Assembly (NCBI GenBank): GCA_024195265.1
Contig: JAJLRJ010000001.1
Coordinates: forward strand, 7,030,357 to 7,094,356
Origin: Dendrophyllia cribrosa
Taxonomy: Eukaryota; Cnidaria; Anthozoa; Scleractinia; Dendrophylliidae
Direction of reading: 5' to 3'
Length of the DNA: 64,000 bases
Positions 39,798 to 52,075 of this stretch are shown piece after piece. The notes under the pieces are model-generated. The model was not told the DNA's origin. It ran no database searches and worked only from the letters and a program-made list of their open reading frames with translations. The position numbers were made by a program, and so were the translations under genes. The first letter of the stretch is position 1; every line of letters begins with the position of its first letter.

Positions 39798-40055
39798 TTA
39801 TTTATCGCTACTCTCCGTTTCAGTCTCAATATCCAGAGTGAAATAAACCGCGTCGACTGTTTTGCGGCTTCGCCACTCGCACGCGCGCCAGTTTTCTGAA
39901 ATAAAACCTCCGGCACACGGGGAAGCTATAAGGCGACAATACCAGATACTTATGACGTTATAAATTCGCGGTAAAATCTCGATATAACTCCGCGCGATCT
40001 TCTCGCTGACACTTGGTTGTGGAATGTAACCCTCGATAACCCGAACTTTCGACAT
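39798..40055 (-). CDS. Candidate 85-aa ORF
   Basis: The ATG at 40053-40055 has a good context (GAAAATGTCG), and the open frame of 85 codons ends at 39798. The translation begins MSKVRVIEGYIPQPSVSEKI, with ARSYIEILPRIYN following, and turns acidic at the end (DIETETESSDK). CpG and GC content are above the local background, as at many gene starts. It could be the first exon of a gene on the minus strand, but no donor and no family are recognised. Confidence 0.25.
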   Translation of the reverse strand: MSKVRVIEGYIPQPSVSEKIARSYIEILPRIYNVISIWYCRLIASPCAGGFISENWRACEWRSRKTVDAVYFTLDIETETESSDK

Positions 40056-40379
40056 TTTCGTGTTTCCTTTGACGGTTCGATTTCGATTCAAACAGTGCAG
40101 ATCACTGTACTGACAGCTGTACTGACTGAAGCTGTATTTTATGCGCTGATCAATTCAAAATTCCAATTAGATTGTACAATGACCCGTACTATCATCAAGT
40201 TCCGTACCTTGGAACCAACTTGTCACCCGCATCACGCGTGCCACATCACGTGTTGCGGGGAACAAGCCGTCCCAAGATGTCCCAATGGTGTCTCGCAAAA
40301 AACGAATGTACATGGCAAGCCAATGTAAACATTCAAACGCATGGACAAAACCATGCTGAAAGAAAACCAGCATATCGGA

Positions 40380-40641
40380 TCTAGAAAAGACCTACGGTCC
40401 CAAAATATATGAAAAAAGAACTAAAATCTGCTAAGGACTGCAAACGATAATGCTGTAAACGATGCGTAGGATCCGGGCGTAGGATCTACGAAAGACCTAA
40501 TCATCCAAAAAATGAACAAACATAACCGACAAACTGCAAGGCTGATCTGACTACGTAAAAAAGTAGATTTTGTAGAAAGTGTCGACATTACGTTATAGAA
40601 GTTCAATAAGGTGTCCGACGTCCTTCTGGACGGTATGATTT
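40380..40641. repeat. Dispersed repeat related to 55560-55720 and 61115-61430
   Basis: 40410-40550 resembles 55560-55720 (GGACTGCAAACGATAATGCT, GTAGGATCTACG, AAACTGCAAGGCTGATCT). 40605-40641 equals the end of the 61115-61430 element (TCAATAAGGTGTCCGACGTC, CTTCTGGACGGTATGATTT). The stretch 40642-41740 upstream of MRLC gene 1 shows no other feature. Confidence 0.65.
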
Positions 40642-41860
40642 AGGCACAACCGAGAGTCGGTGACCCTTCAATTAACCATGCATTATGGGTATTCTGAACA
40701 AACATGGAGAAAATAGTTTGAAAAACTGTTTTCCCAGCCAAACTGCAAGATGTTGAAATTTAAAGGCTTCATTTGCAGAAGAAGCCGGAACGATGCTTTC
40801 CGATTTTCAACACGGCAATCCGCTGAACCTTACGGCGGAAAAAAGACAAAGACAAGAAGGACAAAATAAACTAAAATATGTATCTATTTTTGTGCCCGAT
40901 AGATCATATATGATAGATCCCGGCGCGCGGCAACTCTCACTGGTTTGTAGTCGTGGTTAAGCTGCGTAATGTCTTAACTTTCATCAAGGGAAAATCATCT
41001 AGCTTTCATACGATATATATAGTCGATCTATATATTTTGTTGTTATATTGATTACAGAATGTAAAATTCAACTTTATTGGCCTTTGAATTCCCGCCGTGG
41101 GTGCCCGAAAATACCCATGATGCTTCATTCTGATAGGAGGTAAACATTGTGTGACACTCGCAACTAATAATCCGGCCTTTGTTATGAAAATGTCGGGCAT
41201 TTTTTGGCATGAAAACATATGGAACTCTAAGATCAATAAGTGGCAGAAAAAACTACTTGAAAATAGCATGCATTAATATCTGTATACTGTTTTTGTAGCG
41301 ATTTGACTTCTAGTTAGCATCAGAACGGTACACGAGAATTGTTTTACGCAAACAGAAAAACTTTGGCCGCAGACTCGATTGGCACGCAATCGGAACCAAA
41401 AACAATTGACAAGTCTCAAGAAGTCAGTTTCAAATGATATTTTTTGTTTCTGTTTGTTGTCATTTACAGCACAATAAAAATAATTAGGAAATTATGGTCG
41501 ATTTTCTAGCGATATAAAGTAAAAACCAAGAGCTATCCGTTCAAAGAACAAAGCTTACTCCAGTTGGAGAAGTGAACAGATTTAACATGCTTCACTTACA
41601 TCCTTGTTTTATAGGAAAAATTTCTTTGACAAGTTATCGTGTCCACGTCATTTCTAACGACCCCATTAACCTAAAAACAATTAATCCTTCTTTGTGAAAA
41701 ACCGACATAACAAATACACAGATAACAAACTCTGGCGAGTTTTAAATTCATTAAACGCAGCTCGATAAGGCCAGAAAGGTGCGCCTGTGAACGTGAGAAC
41801 TTTGTCTGCGTGCTCTTCTCTAGTCAGACTTCTTTGAATTAGCTTTGTCGTGAAATCAAA

Positions 41861-44235
41861 ATGTCCTCCAGCAAATCAAAATCGAAAAAGAGTGGTTCAA
41901 AAAAGAAGGCGCAACGCGCAACTTCAAACGTGTTCGCAATGTTTGACCAGACGCAAATACACGAATTTAAAGAAGCGTTCAACGTGATTGATCAAGACCG
42001 AGATGGAATCATCAGCGCTAAGGACCTCGGCGAGATGTTCAACTCCCTGGGCCGGCCCCAAACTGATGAATACATCGAGGACATGCTGGGCGAAGCCACG
42101 GGCACCGTTAATTTCACCATGTTTATGACCCTGTTCTCAGAGAACATGCACGGGACAGATCCCGAAGACATGATAAAGAGCGCCTTTACAACTTTCGATC
42201 CCGACGGCACTGGAGTCATAAACGAGGACAGAATCCGACCGCTGTTGATGAAACTCGGTGACAGGTAAGTCCCACGTTAATAACGATATTACAGCTACTT
42301 CTCTACTAAATAAAAGGATTACTACTGTTGAGTAATAGTTATTGATTTCGTGCTGTTTATCTCAAAGGCAGCGACAGTATAGTAGATAGATCATCATATT
42401 GCTCAAACAACACAGAGAGGGTGGGTAGGCGGGAAGGGGTTGTATTACAAGCTCCAGGAGTACAACCTGAATCCTCTAAATGGTCCTGAATGAATGAACA
42501 CTCCGGATGAAATTTTCAAGTGTAACCATTCGTATAAAAGCTATTGATCGCTGGCTCAGATGGCATTAAGGCTTTGGCATCCTTTCATTTTCAGTACAGG
42601 CGATCCAAGGGAATGACCACAGATTTTGTATTCAGTCATGCATGGATCAACTCCTTATTTTTCCTTTCAATATCAATATCCTTACAAGCGGACTGGTCAT
42701 AACGAGCAAAGAATCCTCAGCTGATAGGATGATACCATAGTGTCATTAAACAAAATTCTCGCAAGTAGCATGTAATCAGCTAGGTGTATGAGAATCAGTT
42801 AGGAGAAGTGCAAATTGCATGCGTTTTACACTGAAAAGCGTAAAATGGAAAACAGATCAAGAAGAGTAATTTATAGGCTAGATACTATGCGTACTGAAAA
42901 GTCATTTATTTACAGTGCAATTATGCAACGATGCAGCAGGATTTTTTGTTGTTCGATCCGTCTGGAGTCTGGATAAAAAAAAGTAATTAGTTAGCCAGAG
43001 CATTTTTCCCTGTTACAAACAACGCTTGTAATAATTTAGTTTGTCCTGAGAGTGAATCTAAATGGAATATGGCAAAACAGATTTGTTTATCCAAACGTTA
43101 TTGTCTGCCGAACAGATCAGTAGCGATCACGAAACAATTAGTTTACGAATTACAATCAATCATTTCCAAAGGTGGAATTTCTCGCCTACTCAGCATCCTC
43201 CAGTTTGTGTCTTTCCTATGGCACTATGCGCGGCTTTTAAAAGGTTCTCTCCTAACGTCGCTCATAACTTTGTGAGGCCAAACGAAAGAACTCGCTCTTC
43301 CTTTTCAGGACATTTTCAATTTGAATACAGAAAAAATATCACTGAGCTGAGAATATTTCAGTACTAGATAAAGGTCAACAGAAGGTCATGTTGAAACTAT
43401 TCCATGCTGCTCTAAACTGTACGTAGCTCTGAAATCCATCTTTAACTGAAAAGAAGTAATCAACTTAATTCTTCTGTCTGTTTAGAATGCGAAGTATTGC
43501 AAAGTGTCTTCCATACATGTTTCTCAACTTCTTGTTTGAATGCAAGTTAAGAATGCCAATTGCTGCTAAGGTCACATATGAAAATGAGATATTAAATTCT
43601 TTTTGTTTTCGTTATCAGTCCATCTGGCCTGACAACCCATAACGTAATCCACAACGCATTTTCACGCGCGTGTTCGCGTGTACATGGAAGACTGCGCGCG
43701 CGCTCTTCGTGCCACAAATAGTCCGACCTTGTTCATTCGGACTCCAAAGAATAGACCTGAGAGTCCGCATTATAGGGGTAAAGTCAAACATCTCCTTTAT
43801 TACAGACATCTACATGCATGATAATTATACAGATTGTTTTACATCAGTTTAAAAACTAGCTTACCTTGGCTCGACTCCCCCCCCCCCCCCCCCCCCCCTT
43901 CATTGAATAAGTACAGTGAGGTCACACTCGTTAAATCTGAACTTTTCAGTTGAAAAGACAATAAAAAGGAATTAAGTAGGAGAAAACTGAATGTTTATTC
44001 AGGTATTTATTGTCAAGTGCAACTAGAAACCGATTTATGCAACTGACAAATTTCTTCTTTGAATAAATACGGTAATTTGCTATCGAGCATGAAAATGTTG
44101 ATTGTTGTTTTAAATTTCAGGTTCACGGAGGAAGAATGCGAAGAAATGTTCTACTCTGCTAAAGCTGACGATGATGGCAACTTTAATTATGGCGAATTTA
44201 CCAGAGTCATAAAGCATGGCGAAAAAGATGATTGA
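41861..44235 (+). CDS. Myosin regulatory light chain, paralogue 1
   Basis: Exons 41861-42264 and 44121-44235, phase-2 intron, 172 residues, exactly the size of animal non-muscle and smooth-muscle regulatory light chains. The Lys-rich N-terminus leads to [16 protein letters not shown], which contains the Thr-Ser pair phosphorylated by myosin light chain kinase and Rho kinase. EF-hand 1 ([13 protein letters not shown]) keeps the divalent-ion ligands; the later EF-hands are degenerate as usual for the family. [12 protein letters not shown] and [12 protein letters not shown] mark the C-lobe. The protein binds the IQ2 motif of the myosin II neck and controls motor activation. Its paralogue follows in tandem at 45341. 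A possible AATAAA is at 44432. Confidence 0.95.
43877..43898 (+). repeat. Poly-C tract in MRLC gene 1 intron
   Basis: 22 consecutive C, about 220 bp before the second exon. It is a potential i-motif or G-quadruplex on the other strand, with an uncertain length in assemblies. Confidence 0.9.
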
Positions 44236-45340
44236 GATACCTAGGAAAGGACACGTGTAACAGATAAAAACGTTTTTTACATTGTTAGCTACCCTAGAGT
44301 TTTATAACGTCTTTATTGTAAGCTGTTTTTACTCAAGTTGTCAATTATAAAATTTGGAAATTCACTTTAATTGGCGAAGACATATTAAACTGAGTTTATG
44401 TATTAACCGAACCGCCGGGCGAAGTTTAAAAAATAAAATGACCAAGTTTTCAGCATTTTGCAGCTGGTTTATCCTCAGTCTATACCCGATGGATGGGGCC
44501 GAAAGGAATACCCCTGTTGGACGAAACAAGCTTTTTTTGCAAAGTAAGAATTAAATAGAATGAACCCCGTTTTGCAAAAAAACAACGCAGCTCGACTCCA
44601 TATTTCTCTTTGCATTTCTTATGATACATTAATATATCCAGCAAAGAGTATTATGTCTTGATCAATCACCATATTCCCCTAACCAACAGGAGAGAGTAGC
44701 TTGGAAGTCATTAATGAGAATTCATATTTCGAGCTGGTTCCAGCCGGGCGTTGGTAACCAATCACGCGTCACTAAATGGCGACAAAGATATCTGACATCT
44801 CTGTTATTAAAAGATGTTGCTGGTTCCTTATAAATTTGCTGAGATTTCATCCAAGGAATTATCACTTTTATTTTTCCTCACTCATGTAATTTGGTTGCCC
44901 CTAACAAAAAATCTATAAGCTGCATACTTGCATGAAATAACAGAGCAGATATTTGAAGTGTTTAACCGATAACAGGGGCTAAATGTTAAATCGAGAACTG
45001 GAGAATTGTCTGCGCTTCGGTCAGATTGTGCCTTTGAATCCTAAATGATTCGTGACGGCGTAAATATTATAGTTATATTCACGCAACGTTTTGCGATGAA
45101 TTTTGCTTTTTGTCGCCATGAGTCGATAATATTCGTGAGAACAGCATTTGTTCGACAAGGCTTCAATTGCTGTTATTTTCCTAATAAGGTCAAGGGCATT
45201 GTAATCGCGTTACAAAAGCACGGTTTGATACCCGGCATTAAAAAATATGTAATCATTCCGGCAACAGAGTGAACACTGTACTCCAAACTGTATTTTGACA
45301 CAGTTCAGTGTGCAAAGGGGCCTTAGAAACAAACTTCAAA

Positions 45341-48300
45341 ATGTCTGGCAAAACGAAAACCAAAAAGGCCGGCTCGAAGAAGAAGGCCCAGCGAGCCACC
45401 TCGAATGTGTTTGCAATGTTTGATCAGCAACAGATTCAAGAGTTTAAAGAAGCGTTCAGTATGATCGACCAGGACCGTGATGGCTTTATCAAGGACACAG
45501 ATCTCAAGGACATGTTCGCTTCGCTCGGTAACGAAAAGAGCAACGACTACATTGACGACATGTTGAACGAGGCGTCCGGGCCCTTAAATTTTACCATGTT
45601 CCTGACACTGATGGGAGAAAAGCTGAACGGCACCGATCCTGAGGATATGATAAGGAACGCTTTTGGTTCCTTTGACGTGGACGGGAAGGGCGTGCTAAAC
45701 GAGGACCGGATTCGACCGCTGCTGAAAGGAATGGGTGACAGGTAAGACCCGAAATCTTGATTTATTTTCCCTTCCTTGCCAGAAAAATCCAATTTTTTTG
45801 AAAATTGGCGAAGTTCCATTTTGCAAAATTTTGAAAAATAAATATCACCACAGATTGGTACTACCAATTAGCTTTATTAAAAATGGTCACACTTCAGTAC
45901 TTCAGCGCACTATCCAAATGTAAAGGACTCGATGGTCTCAAACCGGGTGAGAGTGAAACTATTTGAACTGTTAAACTATGTCGGTAAAAAATAAAGATAA
46001 TCTATTTTACTAACACTGCCACCTCATAACGTAGACTACAAGTTGTATCAGTGTGTATGGCTGGCAGCTTTATTCGAGCAATGAGTAATACGCATGAGGG
46101 GCGAATCACGCGTTCCGTTGTAACTCTGCACTTGTTTAGCCCCGTTCTCTGCGCAAATTATTTTGGAGAAAAGGAGAATCTGCTCACAGCTCTAACATGC
46201 ATAATTACCAGAAGCACAAGAGAACATTCATCGTCGGTGATAGACTTGCCACAAGTCCCTTCCAATACTAATTTTCGGTAAGTTTGGTCATCCTGGCCTT
46301 CGCGACTTAAATTAATTCCGCGCGCAAATTTATCGAATAAAACTCGACTAAAAGAGCGACGGTCGACTTGTGGCAAGTCTACGTCAGTGACAATTTGAAT
46401 GTCTAAACAAAGCTTCTAGAAGAAAAACAAATAACTGTCTCCATTAGATATTAAATAAATCATCCGTGATAAACATTTTCAGCCTGACGGGGCGCGTTAT
46501 GATGAGTTGCATAAATAATGACTGAGAATTGTTGTTAAAAGAGATTAAAGGTTGCTGTTTTCAAAATTAGTCTTAAGCCACTGGTATAGACTTACCTTGA
46601 AGCATAAAGCTGTAAAAATCTAAAGAAGTCTTTGTAGCAGAAAACTGAAGCCGTGCAAAAAAAAAAAAAGAAAGAAAGAATTATCACCTACTTTGTAAGT
46701 GTTTTGTCGATGTTAGAGGCGATAAGTGACTTGGTGAACATGACATGCTGCCATTCTGTTGCCTGACAACCTATCAACGCACGTTTGGATGACAAACCGA
46801 TAATTTCAGTACTTGCAACAACAAAAAAATATAATATGAAGCATTAGTTAATCTTTTCTCTCTTAAAAATTTTGTTTGAATTGACAACACTAAAGAGACT
46901 GAACGCCGATAAAAACTGATTTTAGTCTGCAAATGATGATCAAAGACATAAAACAGTTAAGAAATTGTTATATATTCGATCTAAATAAAAAAGGGAAACT
47001 AAAAAGATGTTTTCTGCATATCTTGCAGCGTTACCTGAAAAGTAAGAATCTGAAATGTTTCAAACACGCTCCGTTTGATAAGTCATAACAATCGCGCCTC
47101 AGAAATTGTAAGCGCCAGCTGTACTGGACGAGCCTTGATCTCGGTAACTGTTACGTACTTCTCTAAAACCAGTTACATTTATTGTTCATAGCTTTGTTGT
47201 TTGTGCTAAGGAAGCCATGAGCATTTCGTTTTTTAGTTGTCATTTCTCGAAAATGTTACTTGAAGTTCATGTTTTGAAACAGATAAAGTCATGCAAAAAG
47301 TTTTCTTCACAGCAAGAATCCACAGTATGACTGTTATCTTTACATTCGCCATAAAAACAAAAAGGCTTTTGTTTTCACAAATTATAATGCTGTACTAACG
47401 AAAAAAAACTCTACGCCCAACTCTTAGCTTGTATTGCTTTTTAATTCTTACTATGCCGCTAGAATGATTCTTATTTGAAACAAAATCACGAAAAGCAATG
47501 GAACAGTTTTACGGATCACCGATAATTCGATAATTGTTTTCATGCATTTATAATAATGAAGTGTTGATATATTTATCTCTGTTATGCTTCAATGCCCTTT
47601 CGCTTTAATAATCGAACCCCACTTGTATCGTGTGGTACAGTTCTAACTTTCGTGTCTGTGGATAAGAACCCCAATTGTGAGCATTCAGATAAACCTCCCA
47701 AGTGAGGGAGTCTCGAAGTCCTCAGTTGGTTGTGTTCTGCCTGCAACATTTTTTATCCGAAGGGGACACTGTTTTGCTTAGCTTATTTCCATGTTATATC
47801 GTTAAATGCCACCAAATATAGGATAAAGAGATTCTATAGAGCAAAACAAAAGCAGTAGTTTGGAGATAAAGTGCAGGATTGCAAGAATTCAAGTGGACTT
47901 CAATTCACTGATGAGCTTTGATTTATTAACAGGCGGTCAAGAAATCAAACTTGTCATTCTTGTGAAATATTTGACTTTCCTGGCCGTTATTTTGTCTCAA
48001 TAGTTAATATTTCTTTGCTTCTATCATTTTTGGCGATAGTTTCTACCAATTTCAAGATAATAAAGTAATTTTAAAGCAAGCTTCTGGTCATAATCATGAA
48101 AACATGATATTTCAGCCGGGACAGTGTCCCTTTAAACAATAAGATATATATACTTAAGCGAGAAGTGCAAAAATATCGCTGCACTAAACTTAACTTCTGA
48201 TTTCTTCAAACGAGCAGCAAATGACCGTGCGCTGGTCTCCCACGCAGCCGTGCGCTGAAGCGAATTTCGCACGTGATCACGTGTTTCACACGTGTTTCAC

Positions 48301-49547
48301 TCACTCGACTATCTATGAGATAACAGAGGAGCCAACCTCGTTCCCAGAGCCATCTCCGTTTTTAAAATGGCGGGGTGGGCATGGAAACCTTTGGACAAGG
48401 CTACCAAAAAATTCCAAGAATCGCGGAGAATTTTGTCACTTGACCACAATGAAAGGGCGTTTTTGGAGGTTATTTCTAGCGATTGGTAGCCGTGTTTGTT
48501 TTCTGACAATCTGAAACCGTTGTTCAAACATTGGGAAGACATTAAATCATGTCATTACGCGACAAAATTCTTCAGGCCCCGGTTGTTGAAAAAGGGGATA
48601 GCACTATCCGCCTGATAAACCACTATCCAGTGGATGAGTATTAAGGCCGGCACACACTAGGGGACATGTTGCGGGGACATGTAGCGGGGACATGTTGCAG
48701 TGACAGTTTTCCTCGTGTGACATCCCTGTTTTTGGGAAAAAGTTCTGTTGCGGGGACACAATTTTGTCCCCGCAACATGTTGCACGAAATTCAGCTGGTT
48801 TGAATTCGTGCGTCATGAAGCGGGGACAAAATGACTCCCATTTCGATGTCGCATCGTGTGCACTGCTCTTGCAAACTGTCCCCGCTACAAAATAGGCGTA
48901 GTAGGCTCTTTTTTCTTCTCTTTTTTCAGCCACTTCGTATCCATCGTTTTCGGTCAACATAATTACGCATTTCTTCATCTAGTAACATCATTGAAACTAG
49001 TAGAAGTTTCTTTTTCCTAATCATAGAGTCCGCCATCTTTCTTTGCTCGTATACTAGTTTCCAGGCGCCCTTAGTGATTTCTGTGATTTTTATACCTCAA
49101 TCCGCTTTGTGTGCACCAGCTTGCGTACTGTCCCTGCAACATGCACCAGTATGCTGTGCACACGAAGGGGCTTGTCCCCGCTTCATGTCCCCGCAACATG
49201 TCCCCTAGTGTGTGCGGCCTTTAAGAAAATCCTTTGTGTTATCCGCTGGATAGTGATTTATCCAGTGGATACCAACTGGGTCCTGGGTTTTAGTTTGGAG
49301 TATTGTGGCAGCCTTGTTTACGCTCCGCCATTTTGAGAGCGGATAAGGCCGTGGGAACGAGTTTTGAAGATGGAACTGCTTTGTACCCACGTTGCGTTAC
49401 TAACTCGTGATTGTCACGTCATCCTTCAGGTTTAACGATGACGAGTGTGATGAGATGTTCCGCTTGGCAAACGCAGATGACGATGGCAACTTCAACTACT
49501 TGGAGTTTGTAAAAACGATTAAACATGGCGCTAAGGACGACTCATAG
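45341..49547 (+). CDS. Myosin regulatory light chain, paralogue 2
   Basis: Exons 45341-45741 and 49430-49547, phase-2 intron at the same codon as paralogue 1 (GDR/FTEEE versus GDR/FNDDE), again 172 residues. The N-terminus [20 protein letters not shown] leads into [10 protein letters not shown] with the conserved Thr-Ser phosphosites. EF-hand 1 is [25 protein letters not shown] and [13 protein letters not shown] follow. The start chosen is the ATG at 45341; an upstream in-frame GTG at 45308 is not needed. The 3.7-kb intron has grown by several insertions (46233-46391, 47760-48133, 48585-49290). Divergence in EF-hand 1 and the second half suggests distinct expression or calcium-binding behaviour, which is inference. 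Confidence 0.95.
46233..46391. mobile_element. Short TIR element in MRLC gene 2 intron
   Basis: GTCGGTGATAGACTTGCCAC (with AAGTC) at the left is mirrored by GACTTGTGGCAAGTCTACGT (with CAGTGAC). It is about 160 bp and non-coding. Confidence 0.75.
47760..48133. mobile_element. GGGACACTGT-family element, uninterrupted copy
   Basis: Ends AAGGGGACACTGTTT and CGGGACAGTGTCCCTTT form the TIR. The interior aligns with 20788-21190 minus the nested MITE. It lies in the MRLC gene 2 intron. Confidence 0.8.
48341..48585 (+). repeat. Dispersed repeat matching 2520-2720 inverted
   Basis: Shares GGCGTTTTTGGAGGTTATTT, GATTGGTAGCCGTGTTTG and ACGCGACAAAATTCTTCAGG with the copy in protease gene 1. It is adjacent to the nested element 48585-49290. 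Confidence 0.6.
48585..49290. mobile_element. GGATAGTGATTTATCCAGTGG element split by a Harbinger-type insertion
   Basis: The left part has GGGGATAGCACTATCC and AAACCACTATCCAGTGGAT; the right part has GTTATCCGCTGGATAGTGAT and TTATCCAGTGGATACCAACT. These are inverted relatives of each other, so one palindromic repeat is interrupted at TTA by the element 48644-49220. Confidence 0.75.
48644..49220. mobile_element. PIF/Harbinger-type element, longer copy with coding remnant
   Basis: TIRs AGGCCGGCACACACTAGGGG and CCCCTAGTGTGTGCGGCCT, with TTA on both sides (48641-48643, 49221-49223). On the minus strand around 48930-48990 a frame reads [20 protein letters not shown] and then a stop. It resembles the N-terminal region of Harbinger-associated ORFs, so this looks like a deletion derivative of an autonomous element. 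It is 577 bp, versus 460 bp for the copy at 2899-3358. Confidence 0.85.
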
Positions 49548-49900
49548 ATGTAAAACACGCTTACATGCATCTAACTTGTTGAAGTTTTCAACCGATGATG
49601 GAAATTTTCTGTGCAGATAAGAAAATCGTGGACACATTGATTCAGTTTTAACTTGTCAATCGTATAGCCAGAAGCAGAGGTCTGAAGATACAGTCGAAGT
49701 TTTAACCGACAGAGAAGACAATGGATTTTTTTTTTTTATTGTCAAATCAAAGCGCTCACGGTTTTCTGATTCATACAGCAAACTTATTTTTTTAAAACTG
49801 TTATTTTATCATGTTTATTCAATGTTATTACTTAGTTTACGCCGGTTACTGTTGGAGCCGGGGAATGAGGTAAGAACATTTTCCTTAGCTCATTGTACCA

Positions 49901-49910
49901 AATAAATAAA
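49901..49910 (+). promoter_or_regulatory. Overlapping poly(A) signals of MRLC gene 2
   Basis: AATAAATAAA gives two overlapping hexamers about 355 bp after the stop at 49545-49547. The following 49911-51489 is AT-rich spacer with no gene I can support. Confidence 0.6.
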
Positions 49911-51489
49911 ACAAACGCCGGAAAAGATGCAAGCGTGTGATTGGTTTTTGCTGTTTTCCATTCCTAATGCGAAGGTTGGATTCCCATCTCCAGGTCCGCT
50001 TTATTAAAAAACAGCTATTTCCAATTTTAAAACCGCTCATTTAAGTTATTTCGGTTCAAGATTCCAGATCACGAGCTTATATAGTTGTTATTTAACAAAA
50101 TTTAACGATGACAGCTACTTCAATTAATTTTTGATGAATAAGTTGTTGAACTAAACTGACCGAAAACAGCTTTTTAAACATTATTTAGTATAGTACTTTT
50201 AAGGGCGGGCTATGTCGCCATTTTTAGTGTTATTTAAAAAAGCTAAAAGACTTATTTATATCAATGGAAATTTTAAAATAATAATCCAGTTTTGTTTAAA
50301 ATTGCTTTACGAGTTTAATAAAACTATAAACAAGTGTCTCTGACTACAGATGGCCAGGATGGAAGAGGATTGCAACTTGAAACAATTGGCCAATTTTTTC
50401 AAGTCCGTTCAATGTGTCGTGGAAAATTTGCTAAAAACTGATTATGTTTTTTTTTTTTCTGAAAGAATTTACTTGATATCTTGTTCTTGGTGATCAGAGA
50501 GCATTTCGTATTTGAAATAAGATGCTCAGTTTTAATTCTAGCACCGTCTGAGACAAAAACATAAAATCTGCCATGACATAGTGCGAAGCTCCAAGGACGA
50601 GTGTGAACGTGTTTCCGCAAGGGGATAAACGGCTAAGTATCGTGCTCCGCGTTTTCTATTTTCCCGGCGCCTTGGGACGTAGCAGAATCATCCTTGATAG
50701 ATTCATGTTGAGAATCAGTGGACAAGATAAATACTCTTTTATATGCCTATTTTTAACACTTCGAGTGCTTCTGCTACATGCTACTTTAAGCGCCTTAACT
50801 AAATGCAAAGGCAGTAACTAGTTGATGGATAACACAGTAGCCCGTTCGAATATATTTATCTTTTAAGGATTAAAATTACTTAATAGCGTTTTCGCTTATC
50901 CCGAAAAACCAACAAAGCGACACGAAATCATTAACAATCGCGAATTAACCATAGGCTCCCGTCATTCGCAGCACTTTTCAAGTTATGCGGGAATTAGTGT
51001 ATGTTGTCCGCAGTTAAATGCATGCAGCACCTTTATTTAGAAGTCGATCCTTATCTCATTTGACGTTTGGAATTGAAAGTCCCCGGGCGACTGGCTTAAT
51101 GTGCCAAATTACTGAGCCAGACAAATTGGTTTGGCGTAACCACTAATTGTATGCAAATTGTATATTTGCACGGCAGTCGGTAAAAACCTTGTAGTTGCAT
51201 ATGCGTGCACTTGTTTTTTTTTAACGATATTATTTGAAAACGTCGAATGAGAAACGCAGTAGGTCGCTTGACTTGAAAAGTAAAACTTATAAATGTTTTA
51301 ACTACAATAGCTGAGTACTAATTGAGGCTGGTATTGTGCAAAAGGGCAGGTGTATTGACGATTCATACGAGCTGAGTTAACCCCTGAAAGAGTTGGCCAC
51401 AGAAGCAGGTTTATTTTGATCTAGCTGTTGTTCTGTACTACAAGCAACGGAAAAACGTCTCATTGAAAATAGGTAAATATTAATATAAA

Positions 51490-52075
51490 GCATTGAAATA
51501 GAAGAGTATAAGTCAATAGCTAGTATTGAAAGTAACACATCCGCAGAACTCAGTCTGGAGTATCGGGGAACAGTCCGTCTCGATCTTCACAAACAACAAC
51601 TTCAAACAGTCATTGCGTAATCAGTTGCACGGCAAACGATTCTATTTTGGAGTGCCTAGCCGAGAAGGTACAAACCAAACAGGGTAATTCTTTTGGCGTT
51701 GTACTCAGAAAGCTACCAAATTTTGCTGGGTTCGACTGGGAATCAGAGAAAAAATAAATTCTCCCCTTAAATATCCACTAAAGCATAGAAATAGAAGAGT
51801 ATAAGTCAATAGCTAGTATTGAAAGTAACACATCCGCAGAACTCAGTCTGGAGTATCGGAGAACAGTCCGTCTCGATCTTCACAAACAACAACTTCAAAC
51901 AGTCATTGCGTAATCAGTTGCACGGCAAACGATTCTATTTTGGAGTGCCTAGCCGAGAAGGTACAAACCAAACAGGGTAATTCTTTTGGCGTTGTACTCA
52001 GAAAGCTACCAAATTTTGCTGGGTTCGACTGGGAATCAGTGAAAAAATAAATTCTCCCCTTAAATATCCACTAAT
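51490..52075 (+). repeat. 293-bp tandem duplication
   Basis: Two adjacent copies offset by 293 bp: GAAGAGTATAAGTCAATAGC at 51501 and 51794, both ending CCCCTTAAATATCCACTAA. Only about two or three differences are visible (for example TCGGGGAAC versus TCGGAGAAC). No ORF. The following 52076-52970 holds nothing recognisable. Confidence 0.95.

Noticed and set aside
43062..43367. 101-codon frame in MRLC gene 1 intron
   Set aside because: No start context, splice sites or domain; the intron joins two halves of a complete light chain without it.
48604..48978. 124-codon minus-strand frame with similarity to 3186-3360
   Set aside because: The shared translation comes from the repeated GGGGACATGTTGC words of the Harbinger-type element, not from a conserved gene.
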